Source: Chlorogloea purpurea SAG 13.99
Lineage (GTDB): Bacteria; Cyanobacteriota; Cyanobacteriia; Cyanobacteriales; Microcystaceae
DNA: 64,000 nucleotides
Assembly: GCA_016903695.1 (NCBI GenBank)
Contig: JADQBB010000021.1
Span: 1-64,000, forward strand
Direction: 5' to 3'
The notes below the pieces were generated by a model, which had not been told where the DNA came from, searched no databases, and saw only the letters and a list, made by a program, of their open reading frames with translations. Within the stretch, counting starts at the first letter, position 1, and the number at the start of each line of letters is the position of its first letter. This document shows, in pieces, positions 8,127 through 17,978 of this stretch. Both the position numbers and the translations under genes were made by a program.

Positions 8127-9725
8127 TTATAGAGAAACCCGGATGGGGGTGCGACTGGTTTTTATTTCCACATCAGCCGGCTGAATCAGCGATTTACCGC
8201 TCATTTCTTCCGGTTTGGGTATTTGCAGGATTTCCAGTATGGTGGGGGCGATGTCGGCTAAGCGTCCATCTTCCCGTAACTGTACATTATTACCGTGACC
8301 TGGGATTTTCCGCCCCTCTCCCTCTACGAGAATAAAGGGGACTGGATTGGTGGTGTGGGCTGTCCAGGGGTTGCCCTCTTCATCGCTCATGTATTCCGCA
8401 TTACCGTGATCTGCCGTGATCAAAGCCGTGCCGCCCATTTTATTAATACTAAAGAGAAGTCGGCCCAAACAGCCATCGACGGCTTCCACCGCCTCGATCG
8501 CCGCTTCCAGATTCCCCGTGTGTCCCACCATATCCGGGTTAGCGTAATTGATCACCACGAAGGAGTAAATACCCTTCTCGATCGCCCGACAAGCTACATC
8601 CGTCACCGTTTCCGCCGACATGGCGGGGGCTTGGTCGTAGGTGGCCACCATCGGACTTTGAATCAATTCTCGATCTTCTCCCTCGAAAGGCTTTTCTAAA
8701 CCACCGTTAAAAAAGTAGGTAACGTGGGGATATTTTTCTGTCTCGGCGGTGCGGAATTGTTTCATGCCTTTACTGGCGATCACTTCACCGAGGATGTTAT
8801 TGAGGTTTTGCGGTTCAAAAGCCACACCGACTTTCAATTTAGCGTCGTATTGGGTGAAGGTGACGAAACTCAGGGGGGAGATCAGATCTCGATCGAAGCC
8901 GCTAAAATCCGTTGTGGTGAGAGCGTAACACAATTGTCTGGCCCGATCGGGTCGGAAATTATAAAATATCACGCCGTCTCCGGCTTGGATCGCTCCTTGG
9001 GCCACCCGCACCGGCAGTATAAATTCATCGGTAATATTCTCGTCGTAACTCGATTGAATGATTTCCACGGGGGGACGAGTATCGATATTGTCGTTGCTCG
9101 TCATCACATCGTAGGCTTTCTTCACCCTATCCCAGCGACGGTCTCTATCCATCGCGTAGTACCGGCCGCTAATGGTGACTACCCGCCCGACACCGGTTTC
9201 ATCGGTAAACTCAAGGATCTTTCTCACCACGTTAATGCCTTCCGTGGGGTTTGTATCCCGTCCATCGGTGATAACGTGGATACACACGTCGGTTATGCCC
9301 TGTAATCGGGCCATATTGATTAAACCTAACAGGTGGTCTATATGGGAATGAACCCCCCCATCGGAACATAAACCGATTAAATGTAATTTGCTACCTTTTG
9401 TCTTGACTTCCTGACATACTTTGACTATGGCAGGGTTGGTGAGGATCGAGCCATCTTCGATCGCGTCGGAGACCCTCACCAATTCTTGGGGCACGACTCG
9501 ACCAGCACCTATATTCAGGTGTCCCACTTCCGAGTTACCCATCTGTCCCTCTGGCAAACCGACATCTTTGGCTGATGTGCGTACTAAAGTCCGCGGATAG
9601 ACCTCCCACAAACTGTTCATGACGGGTGTTCGGGCGTTTGCGATCGCGTTAGCTCTAGAATCCGGGCGATAACCCCAACCATCTAGAATAATCAGCACTA
9701 CCGGGGATACAGATGCTTGCCCCAT
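8127..9725 (-). CDS. gpmI: 2,3-bisphosphoglycerate-independent phosphoglycerate mutase
   Basis: This enzyme interconverts 3- and 2-phosphoglycerate in glycolysis and gluconeogenesis. The product is 532 aa. Visible signatures are the metal-binding Asp15 in LIILDGWGYR, the phosphorylated Ser65 in GQMGNSEVGHLNIGAGR, the DGRDTNP and GRYYAMDRDRRWDR blocks, and the alkaline-phosphatase-like ADHGNAEYM near the C terminus. It uses Mn/Mg and no 2,3-BPG cofactor, as in plants and cyanobacteria. It is divergent from the PstS-like gene, with a 152-nt AT-rich intergenic region between them. Confidence 0.97.
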   Translation of the reverse strand: MGQASVSPVVLIILDGWGYRPDSRANAIANARTPVMNSLWEVYPRTLVRTSAKDVGLPEGQMGNSEVGHLNIGAGRVVPQELVRVSDAIEDGSILTNPAIVKVCQEVKTKGSKLHLIGLCSDGGVHSHIDHLLGLINMARLQGITDVCIHVITDGRDTNPTEGINVVRKILEFTDETGVGRVVTISGRYYAMDRDRRWDRVKKAYDVMTSNDNIDTRPPVEIIQSSYDENITDEFILPVRVAQGAIQAGDGVIFYNFRPDRARQLCYALTTTDFSGFDRDLISPLSFVTFTQYDAKLKVGVAFEPQNLNNILGEVIASKGMKQFRTAETEKYPHVTYFFNGGLEKPFEGEDRELIQSPMVATYDQAPAMSAETVTDVACRAIEKGIYSFVVINYANPDMVGHTGNLEAAIEAVEAVDGCLGRLLFSINKMGGTALITADHGNAEYMSDEEGNPWTAHTTNPVPFILVEGEGRKIPGHGNNVQLREDGRLADIAPTILEILQIPKPEEMSGKSLIQPADVEIKTSRTPIRVSL

Positions 9726-9877
9726 GATCTATTTTCCTATCATTTCTTAATTTTCATGCAATAAGATAATAGCATCCAACTTTCAAGGGGTCACTAACAT
9801 CCCCAATAAAAACCCATTAATCTTCTTATATATTGACATTTATCAAATAAATTAGCTCGCCATATTGATGTAAATCT

Positions 9878-10879
9878 ATGTCTGGAAAAAACGAAACCTT
9901 ATCTTTACTGTTAACTTTAGCGATCACGGGCGCAATTATAGGAGGTGGTTATTTCTGGCTGAAGGCCCGTTGTGATTCGGGGCAGGGTTCTTTTCTCTGT
10001 AACGTTTCTGGAGGGTCATCCACCTCCGTCCCGAATCCCACCACTTCACCTGCGGACGTTAATCCATCTCCGGCCGCGGGCGAAACTTTGCCCCCTCCCC
10101 CGTCGCCTGCGGTAGCCACGAATTTCAATTCCCCCACATCTATTCCCAGTGGCACGACGATTAATATTAATGGTTCTACCAGCATGGTACAGGCGAACGC
10201 CGCCTTGAAAACAGCCATGGAGAAAAAGTTCCCTGGGGTGAAAGTATCCCTTGAGGCTCAAGGATCTAGGGCGGGAATCTCGGCGCTCAAACTCGGTACT
10301 ATAGACATAGCCGCCGTATCATTGCCCCTGACACCCGAAGACCAACAGCAGGGATTGGTAGCGATACCGGTAGTGAGAGACGCGATAGCGATCGTCGTCG
10401 GTCGTAATAATCCCGTGGGCACATCTTTAACGAGCGATCAAATCAAAGGAATTTTCACCGGCGCTATCACCAATTGGTCAGCCGTCAATGGCTCTCCGGC
10501 CGCCATCCGCGTCCTGAACCGTCCCGATGTGAGCGGGACTCACCAGATTTTCCGCCAAGAAGTATTAGGAGGAGTTAATTTCGGCTCGGGGTCTAACTTT
10601 ACCACCATGTCTAGAGATGCCACCACTCCCCTGTTACAATCCCTGGGCATCGATGGTATCGGTTATGCTACCTATCCTCAAGTGGCCCGACAACAAACGG
10701 TAAGAACTATCTCTGTAGACGGTATCGCTCCCACTAATCCTAACTATCCTTTCCAGAGAACCCTTTATTATGTGTATAAGAATCCTCCCAATGAAAACGT
10801 TAAAGCTTTCATGGGTTTTGTATCTTCCCCCGAAGGTCAACAGGCTATAGCGATCGCTAATGAAAAATTGGAGAAGTAA
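9878..10879 (+). CDS. PstS-like periplasmic substrate-binding protein, membrane-anchored
   Basis: The 333-aa product has an N-terminal transmembrane anchor (about residues 9-28, without a lipobox), a Pro/Ser/Thr-rich linker (about 45-95) and a PBP-like phosphate-binding fold. The latter shows INGSTSMVQANAALK, EAQGSRAGISALKLG, DIAAVS, GIFTGAITNW and RPDVSGTH, the blocks that cradle the anion in PstS. No pstCAB genes are nearby. Such orphan anchored PstS-like proteins occur widely in cyanobacteria and may bind phosphate or another oxyanion. The substrate is not certain. Confidence 0.8.
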   Translation: MSGKNETLSLLLTLAITGAIIGGGYFWLKARCDSGQGSFLCNVSGGSSTSVPNPTTSPADVNPSPAAGETLPPPPSPAVATNFNSPTSIPSGTTININGSTSMVQANAALKTAMEKKFPGVKVSLEAQGSRAGISALKLGTIDIAAVSLPLTPEDQQQGLVAIPVVRDAIAIVVGRNNPVGTSLTSDQIKGIFTGAITNWSAVNGSPAAIRVLNRPDVSGTHQIFRQEVLGGVNFGSGSNFTTMSRDATTPLLQSLGIDGIGYATYPQVARQQTVRTISVDGIAPTNPNYPFQRTLYYVYKNPPNENVKAFMGFVSSPEGQQAIAIANEKLEK

Positions 10880-10987
10880 TTATCTTTTCACGCCAAAAGT
10901 AAGTTTTGTGAACTTCTCTCCAAAGGGGTAGAATTTCCGGTTCGATTCTTTTATCTTAAAAATAAATCTTCTTGTATTAATCCTCAA

Positions 10988-11341
10988 ATGAAAACTCAAC
11001 TTTCACATTTATCTATAATTACGATAGCTCTTACCGCCGTATTAATTTCCCCTGCTTTTATCAAAGCCCAAACGGCTAAAGACTTGACCATCGAACATGA
11101 TCAACCCCCGCAGTCAGAAGACTTTTTCCAACCCGTCAATAATCTACTGATAGACTTACAAAAGCAAGGGGTGAGTATAGGTGATTTATCAGAAAGAATG
11201 TCCCTTAAATACCAAGTGTCCAAACCCTGTCAATCATGCTCTGTATACTTGGGTACGGGAGTTACTAACGGGGAGAAAGATCTTAACAACGGCATGGGGG
11301 TAAACTTGGGCGTGGGCTTCTCCATGCCCCTATCGAAATAA
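10988..11341 (+). CDS. Small secreted protein of unknown function
   Basis: The 117-aa product has a clear Sec signal peptide: a basic start, a hydrophobic core IITIALTAVLISPAF and cleavage after IKAQ, around residue 28. The mature part is short and acidic, contains CQSC (possible disulfide or metal site) and ends in a Gly-rich segment, MGVNLGVGFSMPL, that reads like a beta-hairpin. I do not recognise a family. It follows the PstS-like gene after 108 nt and precedes the Uma2 gene by 27 nt. Confidence 0.6.
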   Translation: MKTQLSHLSIITIALTAVLISPAFIKAQTAKDLTIEHDQPPQSEDFFQPVNNLLIDLQKQGVSIGDLSERMSLKYQVSKPCQSCSVYLGTGVTNGEKDLNNGMGVNLGVGFSMPLSK

Positions 11342-11368
11342 TCTAAATACCGATGAGCTAAACTAATC

Positions 11369-11956
11369 ATGGTAGCCACAAATGACAATTTGCCCCCCTT
11401 AAGCCAGAAAGAATATTTTGCTTGGGAGGAAAAACAACTCGAAAAACACGAATACATAGACGGTCAAGTATACGCCATGAGCGGTGGTAGCGTGAATCAC
11501 GGTCGCATTGCCATCCGATTTACCGCCATGTTCGAGGCTCATTTAGAGGATAGCGCTTGTATAATCGGCAATTCCGACATCAGGATCAATATCGTTGACA
11601 CCAATAACTATACTTATCCAGATGCCAGCGTCACTTGCGACGATCGAGATAAAATTACCACTCAATACATCACTTACCCCTGTTTGATCGTCGAAGTCCT
11701 ATCCGATAGTACGGAAGCCTACGACAGGGGAGGTAAGTTTAGAATGTATCGCCATAATCCGGTATTGCGAGATTATTTGTTGGTTAGCTCTACCCAAATC
11801 GAGATTGATCTATATCACAAAAACAATGCAGGGGAATGGATTATTATTAACTATCAAAGGGGGGACATCGTAGAACTTAAAAGTATTAACCTCAGTTTCC
11901 CCGTCGAGTCGATCTATCGTGGACTGAACCTCTCGGCCCCGGATAAAGAAAACTGA
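11369..11956 (+). CDS. Uma2-family (DUF820) restriction-endonuclease-like protein
   Basis: The 195-aa product has the PD-(D/E)XK-type core typical of the Uma2/DUF820 proteins that are greatly expanded in cyanobacteria. These features are WEEKQLEKHEYIDGQVYAMSG at the start, YPDASVTC (the Asp), and LIVEVLSDSTEAYDRGGKF (the Glu and Lys region). Its biological role is unknown in general; members are often linked with mobile or repetitive DNA. The frame is intact. Confidence 0.85.
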   Translation: MVATNDNLPPLSQKEYFAWEEKQLEKHEYIDGQVYAMSGGSVNHGRIAIRFTAMFEAHLEDSACIIGNSDIRINIVDTNNYTYPDASVTCDDRDKITTQYITYPCLIVEVLSDSTEAYDRGGKFRMYRHNPVLRDYLLVSSTQIEIDLYHKNNAGEWIIINYQRGDIVELKSINLSFPVESIYRGLNLSAPDKEN

Positions 11957-11988
11957 ATCGATCGTCATTGGTATGGAAGAACCCGTTA

Positions 11989-12492
11989 TCAAATGCCGAT
12001 GACGTACTTACGCCATTCGTGATTGAGATTACCCCGCGTGTGTTTTAGTAACTCGAAATGAAGACTGCTGTAAGGTTTACGCGGTTGGGAACGTAAATTC
12101 ATACCCGCTTCCTTGGGAGTACGATTGCCCTTTTTCACATTACAGCGCACGCAGGCGGTGACGAGATTTTCCCAGGAATCACCGCCGCCCCGCGAGCGAG
12201 GGATAACGTGATCGAGGGTTAATTGTTCGCCCCGATAGGCACAGTATTGACAGGTGTGGTGATCTCGTTCCAAGATATTACGGCGGGTGAGCGGAATTTC
12301 TTTGTAAGGCACCGACACATATTGACGCAGACGTATCACTGACGGCAGGGGAAACCCGTGATAGATAGATTGACCTTGTTGATTATGCTCTAATTGCTCC
12401 GCTTTGCCTTTGAGCAATAAAACCACCGCCCTTCTCCAACTGGTAATGTTAAGGGGTTCGTAGGAAGCATTCAGCACCAGAACCTTGCTCAT
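11989..12492 (-). CDS. HNH endonuclease-domain protein
   Basis: The start is placed at the Met at 12492 (MSKVLVLNASYEPLNITSW), the conserved opening of this cyanobacterial and bacterial family. The frame is open 16 codons further but that stretch is unlike the family. The product is 167 aa. The HNH fold is complete: CQYC, LTLDHVIPRSRGGGDSWENL, and CVRCNVKKGNRTPKEAGM. It is convergent with the Uma2 gene and divergent from alr. Its cellular role is not established; standalone members may act in DNA repair or restriction. Confidence 0.88.
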   Translation of the reverse strand: MSKVLVLNASYEPLNITSWRRAVVLLLKGKAEQLEHNQQGQSIYHGFPLPSVIRLRQYVSVPYKEIPLTRRNILERDHHTCQYCAYRGEQLTLDHVIPRSRGGGDSWENLVTACVRCNVKKGNRTPKEAGMNLRSQPRKPYSSLHFELLKHTRGNLNHEWRKYVIGI

Positions 12493-12648
12493 CGTGGTTG
12501 AACAAATGTTATTTTTATTCCGAATGGTAGCACAGATCACTCGAACCTATGGGATCTTTGCTAAAGTCCGTGGATTTTAACGGGAAAGCAATCGGAACAT
12601 CTGTTATCGTATTTTGTATCTATGTGGTGAAGTGACAGAGGAGTCCAG

Positions 12649-13827
12649 ATGGTGTTAAGTGAGGAAGTTAGGGTCAGGAGCGAATATAACTATCAAAGAT
12701 CTCAGATTATCCGTCATCGCGCTTGGGTAGAGATCGATCGCTCAGCACTAGCCCATAATATTACAGCAATTAAAAATCATCTATCTCCCCGGACGGAATT
12801 GATGGCCGTGGTAAAAGCCGATGGCTACGGTCACGGGGCAGCGATGATCGCCCGCACGGCCCTAGAATCGGGTGCGGGTAGTCTCGCCATCGCCACCCTA
12901 TCGGAAGGTATCCAGTTAAGAGAGGAGGGTATAACCGCCCCAGTATTAGTTCTCGGTGCTATCAATACCCCGGAAGAAATCGCCGCCGCCGCCCATTGGC
13001 AACTACAGCCCACCCTCTGTAGTCTAGAACAGGCACAGATCATGGGGCTCACCATGACGGAGTTACAGCGAACTCTTCCGGTACATTTAAAACTAGATAC
13101 GGGAATGTCAAGGCTGGGCACTCTCTGGGGGCAAGCAACCGACTTCGTGAAACAGGTAGTGTCTCTACCCTATCTGAAAATCCACAGCGTTTATTCCCAT
13201 CTCGCTACTGCGGATGATGAAGACACGGCAGTGATGAAATTACAACAGGCGAGATTTGAAGGGGCGATCGCCGAAATGAAAAAACTGGGTTTCACCCCTC
13301 CCTGTTTACATCTAGCCAATTCAGCCGCGACTTTAAGAGATCGATCGATGCACTACGATCGAGTTAGGGTAGGATTGGCCATGTACGGCTTATATCCGGC
13401 GGGCCATCTACAATCTACCCTCTCTTTAAAACCGGTGTTAGCAGTGAAGGCGCGCATCACCCAGGTAAAAGAGTTACCCGCAGGTACGGGCGTGAGTTAC
13501 GGACATCAGTACGTTACCCCGAAAGCGATAACTATGGCCGTGGTGGGCATCGGTTACGCCGATGGTGTACCGCGCAATCTCTCCGGGCGCATGGAAGTGA
13601 TCGTCAGGGGGCGAAAAGTCCCTCAAATCGGCGCGATCACAATGGATCAATTGATGATCGATATTAGCGGCATGAGCGATATTAGCGCCGGGGAAATCGT
13701 CACCCTCATCGGCTATGATGGCGGGGTGGTTATCGGCGCGGAAGATTGGGCCGCTTCCCTGAATACGATTTCCTGGGAGATTCTCTGTGGGTTCAAACAT
13801 CGCCTGCCGCGGATTACAGTTAGTTAA
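12649..13827 (+). CDS. alr: Alanine racemase
   Basis: This is the PLP enzyme that makes D-alanine for peptidoglycan. It is 392 aa. The cofactor lysine is Lys56 in MAVVKADGYGHGA. The second catalytic residue is the Tyr in TGVSYGHQYV, near residue 285. The C-terminal beta domain carries IGYADGVPR and IGAITMDQLMIDIS. An AGGAG Shine-Dalgarno lies 6 nt before the ATG. The N-terminal 20 residues before IRHRAWVEIDRSALAHN are an extension; an internal start is possible but has no obvious Met. Confidence 0.97.
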   Translation: MVLSEEVRVRSEYNYQRSQIIRHRAWVEIDRSALAHNITAIKNHLSPRTELMAVVKADGYGHGAAMIARTALESGAGSLAIATLSEGIQLREEGITAPVLVLGAINTPEEIAAAAHWQLQPTLCSLEQAQIMGLTMTELQRTLPVHLKLDTGMSRLGTLWGQATDFVKQVVSLPYLKIHSVYSHLATADDEDTAVMKLQQARFEGAIAEMKKLGFTPPCLHLANSAATLRDRSMHYDRVRVGLAMYGLYPAGHLQSTLSLKPVLAVKARITQVKELPAGTGVSYGHQYVTPKAITMAVVGIGYADGVPRNLSGRMEVIVRGRKVPQIGAITMDQLMIDISGMSDISAGEIVTLIGYDGGVVIGAEDWAASLNTISWEILCGFKHRLPRITVS

Positions 13828-13869
13828 AAACTTTTCGATTATTTTTTCTCTCGGTGACGCGATTGCCGT

Positions 13870-13896
13870 TACAATGAGCTTTGCACCAGCAGCTCA
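13870..13896 (+). promoter_or_regulatory. Candidate -10 box and small hairpin in the serA leader
   Basis: TACAAT (13870-13875) is a good -10 box without a clear -35. It touches a hairpin, TGAGCT (13875-13880) with a 10-nt loop and AGCTCA (13891-13896), 47 nt before the serA start. The hairpin may be in the leader or may be chance. Confidence 0.25.
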
Positions 13897-13942
13897 TCCC
13901 TTGAGAAAACAGCAAGCAGATTAATTGATAAGTTAAAGTACT

Positions 13943-15520
13943 ATGGCTAAAGTTTTAGTATCAGATCCGATCGATCAAGTAGGTATCGATATTCTCTCTC
14001 AAGTCGCCGGGGTAGACGTGAAAACAGGTTTATCGGCGCAGGAATTAGTCCAGATCATCCCTGATTATGACGCTTTAATGTTGCGCTCGGGCACTAAAGT
14101 AACTAAAGAAATCATCGAGGCGGGGACAAAATTACAGATCATCGGACGCGCTGGTGTGGGGGTGGATAATATCGATGTGGGTGCGGCTACCCGCCAAGGT
14201 ATCATCGTCGTCAATTCTCCCGAAGGTAACACCATCGCCGCTGCCGAACACGCTTTAGCGATGATGTTAGCCCTCTCCCGTCATCTCCCGGAGGCCAATC
14301 AATCGGTCAAAGAAAATAAATGGGAGAGAAATCGCTTCATGGGTAGCGAGGTGTATAAGAAAACCCTCGGCGTTGTCGGGTTAGGGAAAATCGGTTCCCA
14401 TGTGGCCTCGGTAGCTAAATCTCTAGGGATGAAACTTCTGGCCTACGACCCTTTTATCTCCACAGAGCGAGCCGAACAACTAGGTTGTACTCTCGTGGAT
14501 CTGGATCTATTATTTTCCGAGTCTGACTATATCACCCTGCACGTACCGAAGACCAAAGAAACGACTCATTTGATCGGCAGCGAATCGATCGCCAAGATGA
14601 AACCAACGGTCAGGATCGTCAACTGTTCTCGCGGTGGTATCATCGACGAAGACGCTCTTGCAGAAGCGATTAAAGCCGGGAGAGTGGCCGGTGCAGCCCT
14701 CGATGTCTTCGAGCAAGAACCTTTAGGAGAATCGAAACTGCGAGAACTACCCCAAGTTATCCTCACCCCCCATTTAGGCGCGTCCACCGCAGAGGCACAA
14801 GTAAATGTAGCCATCGATGTAGCCGAGCAAATTCGCGATGTGTTATTGGGCTTACCAGCTCGATCGGCGGTGAATATCCCTGGCTTAACTCCCGATGTCA
14901 TGGAGAAACTACGTCCTTACTTACAGCTTGCCGAAACGATGGGCAATCTAGTAGGGCAATTAGCCGGGGGCCGCATCGATTGGCTGAACGTGAAACTTCA
15001 GGGGGAATTAGCCGTTAACGATAGTAAACCCCTAGTGGTGGCCGCTATCAAAGGTATTCTCTCCCAAGCCCTACGGGAAAGAGTCAACTATGTTAACGCG
15101 GCGCTCGAAGCTAAAGAAAGGGGTATCCGGGTTATCGAAACCCGAGACCCTTCTATTCACGATTATTCCGGTTCGATCCACCTCGAAGCCCGCGGTACGA
15201 TGGGGGAACATTCCGTCACCGGCGCTCTCTTGAGTAACGGCGAAATTCGGATCACCGATTTAGACGATTTCCCGATTAACGTACCTCCCACTAACTATAT
15301 GTTGTTCACCCTACACCGGGATATGCCAGGTATTATCGGTAATATCGGCTCTCTCTTGGGTAGCCATAATGTTAATATCGCCAGTATGCAGGTAGGGAGA
15401 AAAATCGTCCGCGGTGATGCTGTCATGGCTTTAAGTTTGGATGATCCTTTATCGGAGACGGTATTATCAGAAATAGTGAAGATTCCGGGTATCCGCGACG
15501 CGTATACGGTTAAACTCTAA
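13943..15520 (+). CDS. serA: D-3-phosphoglycerate dehydrogenase
   Basis: This is the first step of the phosphorylated serine pathway, oxidising 3-phosphoglycerate to 3-phosphohydroxypyruvate with NAD. It is 525 aa, the long form with an intervening allosteric substrate-binding domain and a C-terminal ACT domain. Features are LGVVGLGKIGSHVA (Rossmann loop, about residue 141), CSRGGIIDEDAL (catalytic Arg), an internal EQEP and ILTPHLGAST (catalytic His). The ACT domain starts near residue 452 (NYMLFTLHRDMPGIIGNIGSLL), so serine feedback is likely. It leads into prmA after a 56-nt gap. Confidence 0.97.
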   Translation: MAKVLVSDPIDQVGIDILSQVAGVDVKTGLSAQELVQIIPDYDALMLRSGTKVTKEIIEAGTKLQIIGRAGVGVDNIDVGAATRQGIIVVNSPEGNTIAAAEHALAMMLALSRHLPEANQSVKENKWERNRFMGSEVYKKTLGVVGLGKIGSHVASVAKSLGMKLLAYDPFISTERAEQLGCTLVDLDLLFSESDYITLHVPKTKETTHLIGSESIAKMKPTVRIVNCSRGGIIDEDALAEAIKAGRVAGAALDVFEQEPLGESKLRELPQVILTPHLGASTAEAQVNVAIDVAEQIRDVLLGLPARSAVNIPGLTPDVMEKLRPYLQLAETMGNLVGQLAGGRIDWLNVKLQGELAVNDSKPLVVAAIKGILSQALRERVNYVNAALEAKERGIRVIETRDPSIHDYSGSIHLEARGTMGEHSVTGALLSNGEIRITDLDDFPINVPPTNYMLFTLHRDMPGIIGNIGSLLGSHNVNIASMQVGRKIVRGDAVMALSLDDPLSETVLSEIVKIPGIRDAYTVKL

Positions 15521-15576
15521 ATAATCAGTCCCTGATTCGGAAGGGTTAGGGAATAACTAACAATTCAAAGTTAAAA

Positions 15577-16473
15577 ATGTCGAATAGTTGGTGGGAAATC
15601 AAGGTACTGTGCGAGGCTGCTTTAGAGGAGTCCGTCTTCTGGCGACTGGAAAAGTTCGGTTGTTCCGGGACGGCCACGGAAGTTAAAGGGGATTCGGTAC
15701 TGATCCGGGCTTACATACCGCAAATTAAAGCCCAGTTACTAGATTTAGCCGCTCTATCCCTGTGGTTACGTCAGGATGCTGTCCTTAGCGACGCTACAGA
15801 ACCGTTAACCCGTTGGCAGTTGATCGATGAGGAAGATTGGGCCAGTAGTTGGAAACAACATTGGGAACCTACCCCCGTGGGCGATCGTTTTATCGTTTAC
15901 CCGGCATGGTTGACACCCCCCGAAGAGACGGATAAAGTGATCCTCCGCCTCGACCCCGGCGCGGCTTTCGGTACGGGGACTCACCCCACCACCCAACTAT
16001 GTTTAGAATCCCTGGAAATGCGGTTGATGATCAATCCAGGAGAGCAGGTAATCGCCGATATAGGCTGTGGTTCGGGGATTTTATCCATCGGCGCCGCTCT
16101 CTTGGGGGCGCAGAAGATCTATGCCATCGATATTGACCCGCTCGCCGTCAGTGCGTCGCGTTCTAATCGCCATCTCAACAAGATCAATCCTAATCATATG
16201 GTGATCAATCAGGGCAGCGTGGAGGAATTACTGGAATTGTTACCTGATGGCGCTAACGGCATTGTCTGCAATATCATCGCTGAAACGATCATGGATATGA
16301 TACCCGGGTTAACGGCTCTTTCTAAACCTTCGGGTTGGGCGATTCTCAGCGGCATCCTCGTAGACCAAGCTAAACCCATTGCCGATACTCTCGAACAAAA
16401 CGGCTGGGTTGTGGCCGCCCTCTGGAAACGATCGGAATGGTGTTGTATAAATATCCGTCGCGCGGTCAATTAG
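15577..16473 (+). CDS. prmA: Ribosomal protein L11 methyltransferase
   Basis: This is a SAM-dependent enzyme that methylates lysines and the N terminus of ribosomal protein L11. The product is 298 aa. An N-terminal substrate-recognition domain ([20 protein letters not shown]) precedes [21 protein letters not shown], which is diagnostic for PrmA. SAM motif I is [15 protein letters not shown]. The NIIAET motif lies near residue 232. It probably shares a transcript with serA, although a small AATCAG/CTGATT hairpin (15523-15537) lies between them. Confidence 0.95.
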   Translation: MSNSWWEIKVLCEAALEESVFWRLEKFGCSGTATEVKGDSVLIRAYIPQIKAQLLDLAALSLWLRQDAVLSDATEPLTRWQLIDEEDWASSWKQHWEPTPVGDRFIVYPAWLTPPEETDKVILRLDPGAAFGTGTHPTTQLCLESLEMRLMINPGEQVIADIGCGSGILSIGAALLGAQKIYAIDIDPLAVSASRSNRHLNKINPNHMVINQGSVEELLELLPDGANGIVCNIIAETIMDMIPGLTALSKPSGWAILSGILVDQAKPIADTLEQNGWVVAALWKRSEWCCINIRRAVN

Positions 16474-16543
16474 TAACGATCGGCACTCATGGTTCCGGGT
16501 AAGATCTTTTACACTAGGGACATTGTAAAATATTGTTAAATCC

Positions 16544-17899
16544 ATGTCCCAGCAGTCCCAACCCAAATTAGTGATTATAGGCGGCGGCTTCGGCGGTTTA
16601 TACGCCGCCAAAGCTTTAAAAAAAGCAACCCTCGATATAACAATCATAGATAAACGCAATTTTCACCTTTTTCAACCCCTCCTGTATCAGGTGGCGACAG
16701 GTGTATTATCACCGGCGGATATTTCTTCCCCCCTACGGTTGATATTACGGGGACACGAGAATACTACCGTGTTGCTCGATGAAGCGTTAGATATAGATAC
16801 TGGCTCCAAACGGGTAATTTTAAAAGACCACGAATCGATCGATTATGATTATCTAATCGTCGCCACGGGAGTGAGTCACCATTATTTCGGCAATGACCAA
16901 TGGCAACCCCACGCACCAGGCTTGAAAACCATCGAGGATGCCACGGAAATTCGCAGGCGGATATTTTCCGCGTTCGAGGAGGCGGAGAAGGAAAATGACC
17001 CCGGAAAACGTGAAGCCTGGCTGACTTTCGCTATTGTGGGGGGCGGTCCCACGGGTGTAGAATTGGCAGGTGCGATCGCCGAAATCGCCCACGGCGCTTT
17101 AAAAGGCGATTTCCGGCGGATCGATCCCGATGATGCCAGAATTATCCTGATCGAGGGGATCGATCGGGTTTTACCTCCCTACCCCACGAATCTATCGGCG
17201 AAAGCCAAAGCATCTCTAGAGAAATTGGGTGTCACCGTGGAGACGAAAAGTATCGTCACCCACATCACGGGGGAAAGTTTAACGGTGCGTCAAGGGGAAT
17301 CTCAAAAGGAAATTAAAGCCAAGACGATTCTCTGGGCGGCGGGGGTGAAAGCTTCAAAAATGGGGGAAATCCTCGCGAAAAGTACGGGGGTGGCCCTAGA
17401 TAGAGTCGGTAGGGTCATGGTGGAACCGGATTTAAGCGTCAAGGATCATCCCGATATATTCGTCATCGGTGATCTGGCCCACTTCGCCCACCAGGGAGAC
17501 AAACCCTTACCTGGCATCGCTCCCGTGGCCGTACAGCAAGCGCAATATTTGGCGAAATTATTGAACCGGAAATTTCAAGGGGAATCTCTGCCCCCGTTCA
17601 AGTATAACGATCGTGGTAATCTCGCCGTCATCGGTCAAAATGCCGCGGTAGTAGATTTGGGTTTCGTTAAACTGTCGGGATTCCTAGCCTGGCTGATCTG
17701 GGTGTGGGCCCATATTTACTACCTGATCGAGTTCGATAATAAATTGATCGTGATGATACAGTGGGGATGGAATTATTTCACCAAAGGCAGGGGCGCTCGT
17801 TTGATCACGGGAGAAACAGCGTCCGCCCACATTGGAAATCTATCCGCGGATGCTTCTATTTATGCCTCGAAATCGGGAGAATTAATCGGTAAAAGTTAA
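16544..17899 (+). CDS. Type II NADH dehydrogenase (NDH-2)
   Basis: This is a monotopic flavoprotein that passes electrons from NADH to the quinone pool without pumping protons. It is 451 aa. The FAD dinucleotide motif is VIIGGGFGGLYAAKAL near the start, the NADH-binding motif is FAIVGGGPTGVELAGAI at about residue 163, and the second FAD motif is IFVIGDLAHF. QLLYQVATGVLSP-like residues are conserved, here as QPLLYQVATGVLSPADIS. A hydrophobic C-terminal stretch (LAWLIWVWAHIYYLIEF) suggests membrane attachment. Cyanobacteria usually have several paralogues (NdbA, B, C); I cannot say which this is. Confidence 0.93.
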   Translation: MSQQSQPKLVIIGGGFGGLYAAKALKKATLDITIIDKRNFHLFQPLLYQVATGVLSPADISSPLRLILRGHENTTVLLDEALDIDTGSKRVILKDHESIDYDYLIVATGVSHHYFGNDQWQPHAPGLKTIEDATEIRRRIFSAFEEAEKENDPGKREAWLTFAIVGGGPTGVELAGAIAEIAHGALKGDFRRIDPDDARIILIEGIDRVLPPYPTNLSAKAKASLEKLGVTVETKSIVTHITGESLTVRQGESQKEIKAKTILWAAGVKASKMGEILAKSTGVALDRVGRVMVEPDLSVKDHPDIFVIGDLAHFAHQGDKPLPGIAPVAVQQAQYLAKLLNRKFQGESLPPFKYNDRGNLAVIGQNAAVVDLGFVKLSGFLAWLIWVWAHIYYLIEFDNKLIVMIQWGWNYFTKGRGARLITGETASAHIGNLSADASIYASKSGELIGKS

Positions 17900-17978
17900 A
17901 AAACTATTATTCTTGAGTTCATCTATTTCATGAATAGTTACCATGAAAACAAGATTATTAGGGTCATGAGGTCATCCA

